Positions 44,207-52,652 of a DNA stretch of 64,000 bases are shown piece after piece. Source of the stretch: Nonomuraea sediminis (GTDB lineage Bacteria; Actinomycetota; Actinomycetes; Streptosporangiales; Streptosporangiaceae); NCBI RefSeq assembly GCF_018531495.1, contig NZ_JAHDTI010000009.1, positions 248,001 through 312,000 of the forward strand. Reading direction: 5' to 3'. A program made the translations under genes and the position numbers. Below the pieces are notes generated by a model, which searched no databases, was not told the origin of the DNA, and saw only the letters and a program-made list of their open reading frames with translations. The stretch's first letter is position 1; each line of letters begins with the position of its first letter.

Positions 44207-45856
44207 TCAGGTGATGGAGCAGTTTCCGCCCACCAGTCCGCAGGTCTGCGGCACCGCGGAAGACCCCGTGGCGTCGATCGTGACGTCGATCGAGTCCCCC
44301 GCCGCCAGCGTGCTCGACACATCCAGGATGAGCAGGTCGCCGTCCTGGCTCCAGTCGGCGCCCTTGACGTCCAGCACCTTGCCCGCCAGCGGGATCGACA
44401 CGGTGGCCGAGGCCAGCGCGTTCGAGGCCGAGTTGGCGACGCTCAGCTTGGCCGTGTACCCGATCAGCCCGCGCCGCACGACGTTGTAGGTGAGGTTCAC
44501 CGAGCCCGCGTTGGCCTGCGTGGTCGACGTCGGATTGCCGGTCGGGAAGCCGCCCGTGTCGCTCGAGGTGGTGGCCGTCGGCGCGTCGGTGCTGGTCGGG
44601 CTGTCGTCCGACGGGGTGTCCGTCGGGGTGAGCGTGTCCTGCTCCGTCGGCCTGCGCGTCGGCGTCGCCGACGTCTTCACCTTGACCTTCTTGGTGGCGG
44701 TGGGCGTCGGCGTGGCCTGAGGCCCCTGAGTACGGCGGGGCACGTGCGTGCCCGTGGGCGTCGTGGGTTCCGGCGAGTCGGACTCCGCCTCGGTCGGCTC
44801 CTCGCTCGGCGAGCTGGAGTCCTCCACGGGGGCGGATGTGGACGCCAGCGGCCCCGGCTGGTTGGAGGCCTGCACGGCGGCGCACTTGCCGCCCGGACAC
44901 TTCGCCAGGTCGCCGGAGGAGCCCATCAGCTTCACCCCGGCCACGGTGCCGCCGAGCACGACCGCCACGGCGGCGACCGACAGCAGCGCCACCTTGCCCC
45001 GGCCGTTCGGCGGGGCGTCCACCGAGTCGCGGCCCGGCGGCCTGCGGCGCCCGCGACGCCGTCCTGACGGCTCCTCGGGCGGGAGCTCCTCGCCGGACCA
45101 GCCCTCGCCGAGGAAGCCCGTTTCGCCGGGTTGGAGGAGGCCGGTGTCGGAGGCGTCGGCCCACGCGGGGGTGGGCGCGTTCACCATCGTGGGGTTCCCG
45201 GCCACCCTGACATCCCCGGGCGCGGGCGGCGCGCCGTAAACAGCGGTGGCGTCGGGCGACCCGGGACCGTATCCGTCGAAGGAGCCGATGCCCTGGGTGT
45301 CGTCGAGCGGCGGCCGCGTGAAGGCGCCCGTGGTCTCGAACGGCTCGGCCCCGGGCACGCCAAAGGCATCCGGGGCGGGTGACGACGGCCTCGCGCCGGG
45401 CTCGAAGGCTCCGGGAGGCGCGGTGAAGGCGTCAGGAGGGGGCGTGAAGGCCCCAGGAGGTTCGAAGGCGTTCGGAGGGGGCGTGAAGGCCCCAGGAGGT
45501 TCGAAGGCGTTCGGAGGGGGCGTGAAGGCCCCGGGTGGGTCGAAGGCTCCGGGAGGGGGCGTGAAGGCGCCGGTGGTCTCGAACGGCTCTCCCTGCGTGG
45601 GCGGCAGGAAGGCCCCGGTCTTCTCGATCGGCTCCGACGCGAAAGAGCCCGCGGCCTCGGCGGGGTTTCGCTCCGGCGCGGGCCTCCACTGCCCGGTCAC
45701 CTCGATCTGATCAGGTGGCGCCGGCCAGCCGGGCGGCTCGTCCGATCCCCAGAAGGGGCTGCTGTCTATACGATCCTGGGACCAGGTCGCGTCGTCGCCG
45801 CTGCCCATCCCCCGTTCATCCGCGTCTTCGGATCCACCTGTGCCGTGGCGGCCCAT
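44207..45856 (-). CDS. proline-rich single-pass membrane protein with ETTGAF repeats and an extracellular beta domain
   Basis: 549 residues, ATG start. The cytoplasmic N-terminal ~280 residues are disordered and proline-rich: a 13-residue unit GAFTPPPNAFEPP repeats about four times (45430-45560), and an ExTGxF motif recurs (EVTGQW, EKTGAF, ETTGAF twice). A basic GRRRGRRR stretch, one membrane helix (VALLSVAAVAVVLGGTVAGV), a Thr/Ser/Pro-rich stalk, and a ~100-residue C-terminal beta domain (VNLTYNVVRRGLIGYTAKLSV) with a Cys pair follow. That domain resembles carbohydrate-binding or adhesion folds; the match is weak. It sits between thiD and thiL with no evident link to thiamine. Confidence 0.8.
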   Translation of the reverse strand: MGRHGTGGSEDADERGMGSGDDATWSQDRIDSSPFWGSDEPPGWPAPPDQIEVTGQWRPAPERNPAEAAGSFASEPIEKTGAFLPPTQGEPFETTGAFTPPPGAFDPPGAFTPPPNAFEPPGAFTPPPNAFEPPGAFTPPPDAFTAPPGAFEPGARPSSPAPDAFGVPGAEPFETTGAFTRPPLDDTQGIGSFDGYGPGSPDATAVYGAPPAPGDVRVAGNPTMVNAPTPAWADASDTGLLQPGETGFLGEGWSGEELPPEEPSGRRRGRRRPPGRDSVDAPPNGRGKVALLSVAAVAVVLGGTVAGVKLMGSSGDLAKCPGGKCAAVQASNQPGPLASTSAPVEDSSSPSEEPTEAESDSPEPTTPTGTHVPRRTQGPQATPTPTATKKVKVKTSATPTRRPTEQDTLTPTDTPSDDSPTSTDAPTATTSSDTGGFPTGNPTSTTQANAGSVNLTYNVVRRGLIGYTAKLSVANSASNALASATVSIPLAGKVLDVKGADWSQDGDLLILDVSSTLAAGDSIDVTIDATGSSAVPQTCGLVGGNCSIT

Positions 45857-45967
45857 GGCTGCCCTTTCTGCCGGTTACAGTGGCCGCCACTCTTCATAAC
45901 ACCTTTACTACGCCTTTGTCACAGCATTCACCGGAGTCACACAGAATTTTACGTAAATCCGGACAAA

Positions 45968-46939
45968 TCAGCGGAAGTGGTCCCAGCCTCCGGGCCCCGA
46001 TTCTCTGCCGAGCACGCTCACACCGTCACCCTCCGTGACCGAGCCGATGATCGTCCACTCCGGCGGCAGCCGTACCTCCGCGGGGAACACCGCGGCCAGC
46101 GCGTGATCGTCCCCGCCCGTGAGCACCCACTCCAGCGGATCGCCCCCGAGTTCCGCGGCCGCCGCCGCGACGGGCGCGGCCACCTCGAACGCCGCCGGGT
46201 CCAGCGTGATCCGCACCCCGCTCGCCTCGGCCACATGCCCCAGGTCCTGCACCAGCCCGTCGCTCACGTCGAGCATGGCGCTCGCCCCCAGCAGCGCGGC
46301 CTCGGGTCCGCTCGCGTACGGCGGGCGGGGCCGCCGGTGCCCGTCCACGGCCTCCCTCAGCAGCCGTGGCCCGGCCAGCCCGCCGGGCCTGGAGTCAGGC
46401 GTCCAGCCCGCCTCGAGCAGCGCCAGCCCGGCGGCCGCGTACCCGAGCCTGCCCGTCACGGCCACGACCTGCCCCGGCCTGGCGCCCGAGCGGGTCACCG
46501 GGTCGCGCCCGTCGAGCGAGCCGAGCGCGGTCACCCCGAGCACCACCAGATCGCACCTGGTCACGTCACCACCGGCGACACTGGCCCCCACCACGGCGCA
46601 CTCGTCGCGGAACCCTTCGGTCAGCGCGTCCAGCCAGTCCACCGGCAGCGAGGCGGGCATGCCGAGCCCCACCACCAGCGACGTCGGGACGGCGCCCATC
46701 GCCGCCACGTCGGCCAGGTTCTGCGCGGCCGCCTTGCGCCCCACGTCGTAGCCGCCCGACCAGTCGCGGCGGAAGTGCCGCCCCTCGATCAGCAGGTCGG
46801 TGGAGACCACCACCCGCCCGTCGGCGGCCCGCACGATCGCCGCGTCGTCACCGGGCCCGAGCAGCACGGCCTCTCCCTGCGGCAGCCGACCGGCGATCCG
46901 CGCGACGGCGCCGAACTCGCCGAGTTCCCCGACCGTGAT
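45968..46939 (-). CDS. thiL: thiamine-monophosphate kinase (noncanonical start likely)
   Basis: 323 residues if translation begins at ATC 46939. The conserved ThiL N-terminus (TVGELGEFG) lies upstream of the only canonical in-frame start (GTG 46867), and no ATG, GTG or TTG precedes it before an in-frame TGA. GGGAGG sits six bases before the ATC. Other motifs are normal: GPGDDAAIV, STDLLIEGRHF, AQNLADVAAMGA, AGGDVTR, and MLDVSDGLVQDL, typical of the PurM-like fold. Converts TMP to thiamine diphosphate. Confidence 0.93.
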   Translation of the reverse strand: MTVGELGEFGAVARIAGRLPQGEAVLLGPGDDAAIVRAADGRVVVSTDLLIEGRHFRRDWSGGYDVGRKAAAQNLADVAAMGAVPTSLVVGLGMPASLPVDWLDALTEGFRDECAVVGASVAGGDVTRCDLVVLGVTALGSLDGRDPVTRSGARPGQVVAVTGRLGYAAAGLALLEAGWTPDSRPGGLAGPRLLREAVDGHRRPRPPYASGPEAALLGASAMLDVSDGLVQDLGHVAEASGVRITLDPAAFEVAAPVAAAAAELGGDPLEWVLTGGDDHALAAVFPAEVRLPPEWTIIGSVTEGDGVSVLGRESGPGGWDHFR

Positions 46940-47078
46940 GGCACACCTCCCAGAGTCACCTCACGCTAGCCACTCCGTATGCTGGATCATGCACGGGGGT
47001 ACCAGGTCATCTGGCCGCTCATCAGCCCGAAACGGTACGGTGGCCCTTCGGCGTGATCCAATCGCCCGGGAGGACGTA
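46940..47078. promoter_or_regulatory. spacer between thiL and the Lrp-domain gene
   Basis: 139 bp with divergent starts; ribosome site GGGAGG for the plus-strand gene near its end and GGGAGG for thiL at the other end. No palindrome or gene is seen. Confidence 0.4.
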
Positions 47079-47312
47079 ATGGTGCAGGCCTACATCCTTA
47101 TTCAGACCGAGGTCGGCAAGGCCGCGAACGTGGCCCACGAGATCTCCGGGATCCCCGGGGTCACGCAGGCCGAGGACGTCACCGGTCCGTACGACGTGAT
47201 CGTGCGCGCCGAGGCGCGCAACGTGGACGAACTCGGCAAGCTCGTCGTCGCGCAGATCCAGGCCGTGGAGGGGATCACACGCACGCTGACGTGTCCCATC
47301 GTCCACATCTGA
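47079..47312 (+). CDS. stand-alone Lrp/AsnC ligand-binding (RAM) domain protein
   Basis: 77 residues, ATG start with GGGAGG upstream. It consists solely of the alpha/beta-sandwich RAM domain: MVQAYILIQTEVGKAANVAH, ISGIPGVTQAEDVTGPYDVI, and VEGITRTLTCPIVHI. There is no helix-turn-helix. Such SraA-like proteins oligomerise and bind amino acids; they may modulate full-length Lrp proteins or an enzyme. Conserved here beside ddl in actinomycetes. Confidence 0.93.
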   Translation: MVQAYILIQTEVGKAANVAHEISGIPGVTQAEDVTGPYDVIVRAEARNVDELGKLVVAQIQAVEGITRTLTCPIVHI

Positions 47313-47320
47313 GAGTCTCC

Positions 47321-47752
47321 ATGCGCGCCGCTGCCGTCCTGATCGTCCTGCTCGCCCTCGCCGGATGCGGCGGCGCCGTCCAGGTGGCGCCGCCGACCCC
47401 GCAGGGCGAGGCAGTGGCGGCCTGTCAGCGCCTGTCGAGCCGGCTCCCCAAGACGCTCGACGGCGCCCAGCGGGGCACCTCCAGCCCCGAGTCGCCCTAC
47501 GTGGCCGTCTGGGGCGAGGCGGACATCGCACTGCGCTGCGGCGTGCCCCGCCCCGCCAGGATGCAGCCCACCGACCAGCTCCAGGAGATCGACAGCGTGG
47601 GCTGGTTCGCCGATCCCGACAAGCCCACGCTGTTCACCGCGGTCGCCGCGCCCCTCTACGTGGAGGTCACGATCGCCGGCACGCACTCCGCGCCGAGCGT
47701 GCTCGCCGACCTGTCGGGCCCGATCGCCCAGGTCTCACCGAAGTCCGGGTGA
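47321..47752 (+). CDS. DUF3515 family lipoprotein
   Basis: 143 residues from ATG 47321, 8 bases after the RAM-domain gene. Lipoprotein signal peptide with lipobox LAGCGG (Cys near residue 16). The mature part has the DUF3515 pattern: AACQRLSSRLPKTLDGA, AVWGEADIALRCGVPRP, and VEVTIAGTHSAPSVLADLSG. Function unknown; restricted to actinobacteria. Its stop overlaps ddl on the other strand by 18 bases. Confidence 0.93.
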   Translation: MRAAAVLIVLLALAGCGGAVQVAPPTPQGEAVAACQRLSSRLPKTLDGAQRGTSSPESPYVAVWGEADIALRCGVPRPARMQPTDQLQEIDSVGWFADPDKPTLFTAVAAPLYVEVTIAGTHSAPSVLADLSGPIAQVSPKSG

Positions 47753-48829
47753 CCTGCGCAGCGCCAGCTGGACGAGCCTGTCGACGAGCTGCGGGTAGGA
47801 CAGCCCGGAGGCGGCCCACAGCTGCGGCGCCACCGACAGCGAGGTGAACCCGGGCATCGTGTTGATCTCGTTGAAGATCAGCTTTCCCTCGGGCGTGTAG
47901 AAGAAGTCGACCCGCGACAGGCCCTCGCACTCCAGCGCCTCGAAGGCCCGCACCGCCATCGCCCGCAGCTGCTCGGCCACCTCCTCGGGCAGGTCGGCGG
48001 GGACCGTGAGCGACATCTGGTCCGGGTAGTACTTGGCCTCGAAGTCGAAGAAGTCCTGCCCGCCCTCGACCTTCACCTCGCCGGGCATGGAGGCGGCGGG
48101 CGGCTCGTCACCCAGCGACTCCAGGACCGCGCACTCGATCTCCCTGCCGATGATCGCGGCCTCGATCAGCACCTTCGGGTCGTGCTCGCGGGCCAGCTCC
48201 ACGGCCGCCTCCAGCGAGGCACGGTCGTGCGCCTTGGAGATGCCCTGCGAGGAGCCGGCCCTGGCGGGCTTGACGAACACCGGCCAGCCCAGGTCCTCGG
48301 CCTCCTTGAGCACCCGGGCGCGGTCGAGCCGCCAGTCGCGGTCACGGACCACCAGGTAGCGGTCGATCGGCAGGCCCGCGGCGGCCATGACGGTCTTCAT
48401 GTGGGCCTTGTCCATGCCGACGGCGCTGGCCAGCACGCCGGAGCCGACGTAGCGGACGCCGGCCATCTCCAGCAGGCCCTGGATCGTGCCGTCCTCGGCG
48501 AACGCGCCGTGCATCACGGGGAACACCACGTCGACGGAGCCCAGCTCGACGGGGATGCTGCCGGGGTCGTAGGCGACGAGCGAGCTGCCGCCCGTGGGCA
48601 GCGCGAGCGCCGCGCCGGTCGCGTCGACCTCGGGCAGCTCGCCGCCCTCGATCGCGAAGCGCTGGTCGCCGGCGGCCAGCACCCACCTGCCGTCCTGCGC
48701 GATCCCGATCGGGATCACTTCGTACTTGTCCCTGTCGATCGCCTCCAGCACGCTGCCCGCCCCCATCAGGGACACGGCATGCTCGGAATTGCGACCTCCG
48801 AAAACGACGGCGACACGTGGCTTGCTCAT
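47735..48829 (-). CDS. ddl: D-alanine--D-alanine ligase
   Basis: 364 residues, ATG start. ATP-grasp enzyme: VAVVFGGRNSEHAVSLMGAG, PVMHGAFAEDGTIQGLLEM, GWPVFVKPARAGSSQGISK, and C-terminal LIFNEINTMPGFTSLS. It makes D-Ala-D-Ala for peptidoglycan precursors. The start overlaps the upstream PLP-fold gene by ATGA, so ddl is the last gene of plsC-gpsA-PLP-ddl. Confidence 0.97.
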   Translation of the reverse strand: MSKPRVAVVFGGRNSEHAVSLMGAGSVLEAIDRDKYEVIPIGIAQDGRWVLAAGDQRFAIEGGELPEVDATGAALALPTGGSSLVAYDPGSIPVELGSVDVVFPVMHGAFAEDGTIQGLLEMAGVRYVGSGVLASAVGMDKAHMKTVMAAAGLPIDRYLVVRDRDWRLDRARVLKEAEDLGWPVFVKPARAGSSQGISKAHDRASLEAAVELAREHDPKVLIEAAIIGREIECAVLESLGDEPPAASMPGEVKVEGGQDFFDFEAKYYPDQMSLTVPADLPEEVAEQLRAMAVRAFEALECEGLSRVDFFYTPEGKLIFNEINTMPGFTSLSVAPQLWAASGLSYPQLVDRLVQLALRRSPGLR

Positions 48830-49815
48830 GTGACCCCAATGTACTCAAGAGCGCGCGTGACGTCCGTGATCAGATCCTCCGCGTCTTCCAAACCGACCGA
48901 AAAGCGCACCCGCCCGTCTCTTACCTCCGCCGTACTGTACGGCCCGCAGATGGGTCCCTGACTCACCAGGGTGAGCGCCTTGACCAGGGAGTACGGGTCG
49001 CCGCGCGGCGTGAGGCTCACGCACGTGCCGAATCTGGTGCCCTCCGGGCCGGAGTCGAACAGCCGCCTGGCCATCAGGTGTCCTGGGTGGTCGGTCAGGC
49101 CCGGGTAGCCGACCCTGAGCACGCCCGGGTGCTTGGCCACGGCCGCGGCGAAGACCATCGCGGTCGAGCACATCCGCCGCACCCGCAGCGGCAGCGTCCG
49201 CAGTCCCCTGCGCAGCTCGGCCGCCTCGCCCGCGGGCAGCCCCGCGCCGAGGTCGGCGCAGACCTGGCGCAGCCGGCTCACCAGGTCGGGGCGGCCGGTG
49301 ATCACGCCGCCCGAGCAGCCGTCATGGCCGCCGAGCAGCGCGCTTGTCGAATGGACGACCAGGTCGGCGCCGTGTTCCAGCGGGCGGCACACGATCGGGG
49401 TGGCCAGCGTGGAGTCGATCACGAGCAGCGCGCCGGCCTGGCGGGCGATCCGGTAGAGGCTGCGGATGTCGGCCACCTGGTCGGAGAGGGTCTCCGCGTA
49501 GAGGATCTTGGTGGTGGGTTTGACGGCCTGCCGTACCCGCTCCAGGTCGGACATGTCGACGAAGTCGGCACTCACCCCGAAGCGGGCGAGCACGTTGGCC
49601 AGCAGCCCCGCCGCGGGCGCGGGCGCGACGACGTGGGTGCCGCCGCGCAGGAACGTCAGCATGGCCACCGTCAGCGCGGCCTGGCCGGAGGCGAAGGCCT
49701 GGCCCGCCACGTCCTCGGGGGCGGCGGCGCCCTCCAGCGAGGCCACCGCGGCCGCGAAGCCCTCGGCGGTCCGTTCCTCGCCAGGCAGGTGGACGCAGCG
49801 CGTGTTCTCTCTCAC
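48826..49815 (-). CDS. cystathionine gamma-synthase/lyase-fold protein lacking the PLP lysine
   Basis: 329 residues. It aligns with the Cys/Met metabolism PLP enzymes: SLEGAAAPEDVAGQAFASGQAAL, ADLVVHSTSALLGGHDG, VRVGYPGL, and C-terminal RFSVGLEDAEDLITD. But the canonical HSxTK(Y/F)xGGH motif reads HSTSALLGGH, with Ala in place of the PLP-binding lysine. The usual PIY...YSR..NPT segment of about 35 residues near the N-terminus is missing. DSTLATP keeps the Asp that binds the pyridine nitrogen. Overlaps ddl and gpsA by 4 bases each. Either a pseudoenzyme or a binding protein in the operon. Confidence 0.85.
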   Translation of the reverse strand: MRENTRCVHLPGEERTAEGFAAAVASLEGAAAPEDVAGQAFASGQAALTVAMLTFLRGGTHVVAPAPAAGLLANVLARFGVSADFVDMSDLERVRQAVKPTTKILYAETLSDQVADIRSLYRIARQAGALLVIDSTLATPIVCRPLEHGADLVVHSTSALLGGHDGCSGGVITGRPDLVSRLRQVCADLGAGLPAGEAAELRRGLRTLPLRVRRMCSTAMVFAAAVAKHPGVLRVGYPGLTDHPGHLMARRLFDSGPEGTRFGTCVSLTPRGDPYSLVKALTLVSQGPICGPYSTAEVRDGRVRFSVGLEDAEDLITDVTRALEYIGVT

Positions 49816-50822
49816 ACCCCGTACCGTTCGGGTTTGGGTGAGCGGGACATCAGCAGCATGCCGGCCTCGCTCGGCGTCATGCCGTCGTGCACGACGCCGA
49901 CCACGACCTCGGTGATCGGCATCTCGACGCCGTGCTTGCCCGCGAGCTCGAGGACCGACTCGCAGGACTTGACCCCCTCGGGCAGCTGCTTGGTGCCGGC
50001 GAGCAGCTCCGCGAGCGGCATGCCGCGGCCCAGCTTGTCGCCGAACGTGCGGTTGCGCGAGAGCGGGGAGGTGCAGGTGGCCACCAGGTCGCCCATCCCG
50101 GCCAGGCCGGAGAACGTGTGCGGGTCGGCGCCGAGCGCGGCGCCCAGGCGGGAGATCTCGGCCAGGCCGCGGGTGATCAGCATGGCGCTGACGTTGTCGC
50201 CCATGCCCATGCCGGCAGAGACGCCGACGGCGAGCGCGATCACGTTCTTGACCGCGCCACCCAGCTCCACGCCCACGACGTCGGGGTTGGTGTAGGGGCG
50301 GAACCAGGGAGGCAGGTGGCAGGCCGCCTGCAGCCTGGCGGCGACCGTCTCGTCGGTGCAGGCCACGACCGTGGCGGCGGGCTGGCGCTGGGCGATCTCC
50401 TTGGCCAGGTTGGGGCCGGAGACGACGGCGACCCGCTCCTGGGGGACGTCGGCCACCTCCATGATGACCTCGCTCATCCGCTTGGTCGTGCCCAGCTCGA
50501 TGCCCTTCATCAGGCTGACGAGCACGGCCTCGCGCGGGATGTGCTCGCGCCAGGCCGCCAGGTTGTCCCGCAGCGACTGGGCGGGGACGGCGATGACCAT
50601 GAAGTCGGCGCCGTCGAGCGCCTCCGCCGGGTCGTTGGTGGCGCGCAGCGACGGGGGCAGCGCCACTCCGGGCAGGTAGTCGATGTTGGAGTGGGCCCGG
50701 TTGATCGCCTCGACCATCTCAGGCCTGCGGCCCCAGATGATCGTGTCGTTGCCCGCCTCGGCGAGGATCATGCCGAACGTGGTCCCCCAGGGACCGGTTC
50801 CGAACACGGCCGCCTTGGTCAT
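49812..50822 (-). CDS. gpsA: glycerol-3-phosphate dehydrogenase [NAD(P)+]
   Basis: 336 residues, ATG start. N-terminal Rossmann motif GTGPWGTTFG, then MKGIELGTTKRMSEVI, VVSGPNLAKEIA, catalytic-Lys region GVELGGAVKNVIALAVG, and AEISRLGAALG. Reduces dihydroxyacetone phosphate to sn-glycerol-3-phosphate for phospholipids. Follows plsC by a few bases. Confidence 0.98.
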   Translation of the reverse strand: MTKAAVFGTGPWGTTFGMILAEAGNDTIIWGRRPEMVEAINRAHSNIDYLPGVALPPSLRATNDPAEALDGADFMVIAVPAQSLRDNLAAWREHIPREAVLVSLMKGIELGTTKRMSEVIMEVADVPQERVAVVSGPNLAKEIAQRQPAATVVACTDETVAARLQAACHLPPWFRPYTNPDVVGVELGGAVKNVIALAVGVSAGMGMGDNVSAMLITRGLAEISRLGAALGADPHTFSGLAGMGDLVATCTSPLSRNRTFGDKLGRGMPLAELLAGTKQLPEGVKSCESVLELAGKHGVEMPITEVVVGVVHDGMTPSEAGMLLMSRSPKPERYGV

Positions 50823-50826
50823 GGGA

Positions 50827-51537
50827 TCACTGCCTCGAGGGGTCGTAGGGGGATTCGGGGGCTTTCTTGCCGCGCAGCTCGGCCAGTTGCTCGGTGATCG
50901 CGGCCATGATGTCGGCCGTGGCCTCGCGCAGGACGTCGGCGTGCGGCGGACTGCCCGCGTACTTGGACAGGTCGACCGGCGGCCCCACGCTGACGTGGAA
51001 GGTCTTGCGGGGGAACAGCCTGGGTTTCTTCTCGCCGTAGGGCAGCAGCTCCTGTGCGCCCCAGTGGGCGACGGGGATGACCGGGGCGCCGCTCTCCAGT
51101 GCCAGCCTGGCCGCGCCGGTCTTGCCGACCATCGGCCACAGCTCGGGATCCCTGGTGCAGGTGCCCTCCGGGTAGAACAGGATCGCGCCGCCGTCGCGCA
51201 GGCGCTGCTCCGACTCGTTCAGCGACTTGACCGCCTCGCTGCTGCCGCGGAAGACGGGGATCGCCAGCAGCCCGCGCACCGCCCTGCCCAGGAGCGGCAC
51301 CTTGAACAGGCCGGCCTTGGCCAGGATGACCGGCCAGCGCCCGTTGTTGTAGAGGAAGTGGGAGATCAGGACGGGGTCGGTCCAGGACAGGTGGTTGACC
51401 GCGATGATCACTCCGCCCTTGCGCGGGATCCGCTCGCCGTGCCGCCAGTCCTTCTTGATGAGGAGCCAGGAGAGCGGTCTCACCACCACTACGGCGAAAT
51501 ACTCCCAGAAACGCGAGGGTCTCTCGGGGCGGCTCAT
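50827..51537 (-). CDS. plsC: 1-acyl-sn-glycerol-3-phosphate acyltransferase
   Basis: 236 residues from ATG 51537, with GGAGGA upstream; an open frame continues to 51690 but without conservation. PlsC motifs: NHLSWTDP (H-x4-D catalytic pair), GRAVRGLLAIPVFRG, FYPEGTCTRD (E-G-T site), and VIPVAHWGAQEL. Acylates lysophosphatidate to phosphatidate. A hydrophobic N-terminal segment anchors it to the membrane. Divergent from cofC. Confidence 0.95.
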   Translation of the reverse strand: MSRPERPSRFWEYFAVVVVRPLSWLLIKKDWRHGERIPRKGGVIIAVNHLSWTDPVLISHFLYNNGRWPVILAKAGLFKVPLLGRAVRGLLAIPVFRGSSEAVKSLNESEQRLRDGGAILFYPEGTCTRDPELWPMVGKTGAARLALESGAPVIPVAHWGAQELLPYGEKKPRLFPRKTFHVSVGPPVDLSKYAGSPPHADVLREATADIMAAITEQLAELRGKKAPESPYDPSRQ

Positions 51538-51616
51538 GCTCTCCTCCAACGCGTGGTGTGTGCGCCCAAGTCTCCCGGTTGGCCGCGTGGGATGTCGAGG
51601 CGGGATGCTTAAGCCT

Positions 51617-52240
51617 ATGAGCAACCGCTGGTCCGTGGTCATCCCGGTGAAGACGCTGGTCGCGGCGAAGACACGGCTGGCCGCCGCCACCGGGCCCTAC
51701 CGGACGCGGCTGGCCGTGGCCGTCGCCTCCGACACCGTCTCGGCCGCGCTCTCCTGCCCACTGGTGGCGCGGGTAATCGTGGTCACCTCGGATCCGGCCG
51801 CCGCGGGCCCGCTGGCGGGGCTCGGGGCCGAGGTGGTGCACGACCCCGACCGAGGGCTCAACACCGCCCTGCGCACGGGCGCCGCGCACGCCGTACGGCA
51901 CGGCGGGCCGATCGGCGCGCTCCAGGCGGACCTGCCGGCCCTGAGGTCCGCCGAGCTGGCCGTCGCCCTGGCGGCCGCGGCCGACTACGACCAGGCGTTC
52001 GTGCCGGACGCGCAGGGCGTCGGCACCACGTTCTACGGCGTGCAGGACGGGATCCCGTTCACGCCCAGGTTCGGCGGCGAGTCGCGGGCCAAGCACCTGG
52101 CCGGCGGCGCCAAGGAGCTGAACCCGGAGGGCATCGAGTCGGTCAGGCGCGACGTGGACACCCCGGACGACCTGCGGGCGGCCCTCGCGCTCGGGCTCGG
52201 CCCGCACACGGCCGAGGTGGTCAGGCTGCTGTGGCCGTGA
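51617..52240 (+). CDS. cofC: 2-phospho-L-lactate/phosphoenolpyruvate guanylyltransferase (F420 biosynthesis)
   Basis: 207 residues from ATG 51617. CofC/FbiD nucleotidyltransferase: VVIPVKTLVAAKTRLA (GTP site), PDRGLNTALRTGAAHA, GALQADLPALR (metal Asp), and FTPRFGGESRAKHLA. It makes the guanylylated phospho-lactate or PEP moiety of coenzyme F420. An F420-dependent oxidoreductase is encoded at 59236, consistent with F420 use by this organism. Confidence 0.95.
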   Translation: MSNRWSVVIPVKTLVAAKTRLAAATGPYRTRLAVAVASDTVSAALSCPLVARVIVVTSDPAAAGPLAGLGAEVVHDPDRGLNTALRTGAAHAVRHGGPIGALQADLPALRSAELAVALAAAADYDQAFVPDAQGVGTTFYGVQDGIPFTPRFGGESRAKHLAGGAKELNPEGIESVRRDVDTPDDLRAALALGLGPHTAEVVRLLWP

Positions 52241-52267
52241 TCGGACAAAGCGTTTACGCTGGTCGAC

Positions 52268-52474
52268 GTGCAGGCCACGGTACGCACCTTCGATCCGGCC
52301 ACCCGATCGGGCACGGTCTTCCTCGACGACGGGACGGTGCTCGAGTTCCCGACGAGCGCCTTCGACGCGGGGCCGCTGCTGTTGCTGCGCTCCGGCCAGC
52401 GGGTGAATCTGGTCACCTCCTCCGAGGGCCGGATCACCTACATCACGCTTTCCACGTTTCCCGTGCCTGATTGA
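52268..52474 (+). CDS. small cold-shock-like/OB-fold protein
   Basis: 68 residues, GTG start. Begins MQATVRTFDPATRSGTVFLD and continues DGTVLEFPTSAFDAGPLLLL; the pattern x-V-x-x-FD-x-x-T-x-x-G-x-V and RxGQRVNLVTSSEG suggests a divergent cold-shock/OB barrel, but the RNP aromatic residues of CspA are not present. It is 27 bases after cofC and probably cotranscribed. Confidence 0.75.
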   Translation: MQATVRTFDPATRSGTVFLDDGTVLEFPTSAFDAGPLLLLRSGQRVNLVTSSEGRITYITLSTFPVPD

Positions 52475-52477
52475 TTT

Positions 52478-52514
52478 CCGTTACGGCGAGGCCGGGTTCC
52501 GTGCGGCGTAACGG
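52478..52514 (+). terminator. hairpin after the OB-fold gene
   Basis: CCGTTACG at 52478-52485 pairs with CGTAACGG at 52507-52514; the gap to the HU terminator (52515-52603) has GC-rich words related to the intergenic repeat family and no gene. Confidence 0.5.
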
Positions 52515-52603
52515 CGGCCGGCCCGGATCGCCGGAGGAGCGTCTCCCTGGATGGAGGCCCGCCCTGTGCGGCGGGTGGTGGTGGGGTGGCTTGCCGTACG
52601 AAA

Positions 52604-52645
52604 AAGAAGAACGCCCGGGCCGAATGCGGCCCGGGCGTTCTTCTT
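52604..52645 (-). terminator. intrinsic terminator of the HU gene
   Basis: A perfect 18-bp stem (52604-52621 with 52628-52645, loop of 6) starting 7 bases past the HU stop. On the minus strand it is followed by a run of T, giving a classical intrinsic terminator; on the plus strand a shorter T-run also follows, so it may work in both directions. Confidence 0.92.
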
Positions 52646-52652
52646 TTGGCGT

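Noticed and set aside
43100..46960. TPP riboswitch upstream of thiD or thiL
   Set aside because: No TPP-box (CTGAGA) with its partner helix in the upstream spacers; those spacers are too short or show only ribosome sites.
51538..51690. Longer PlsC start at 51690
   Set aside because: The added segment overlaps cofC's start, has no conserved residues and GGAGGA points to ATG 51537.
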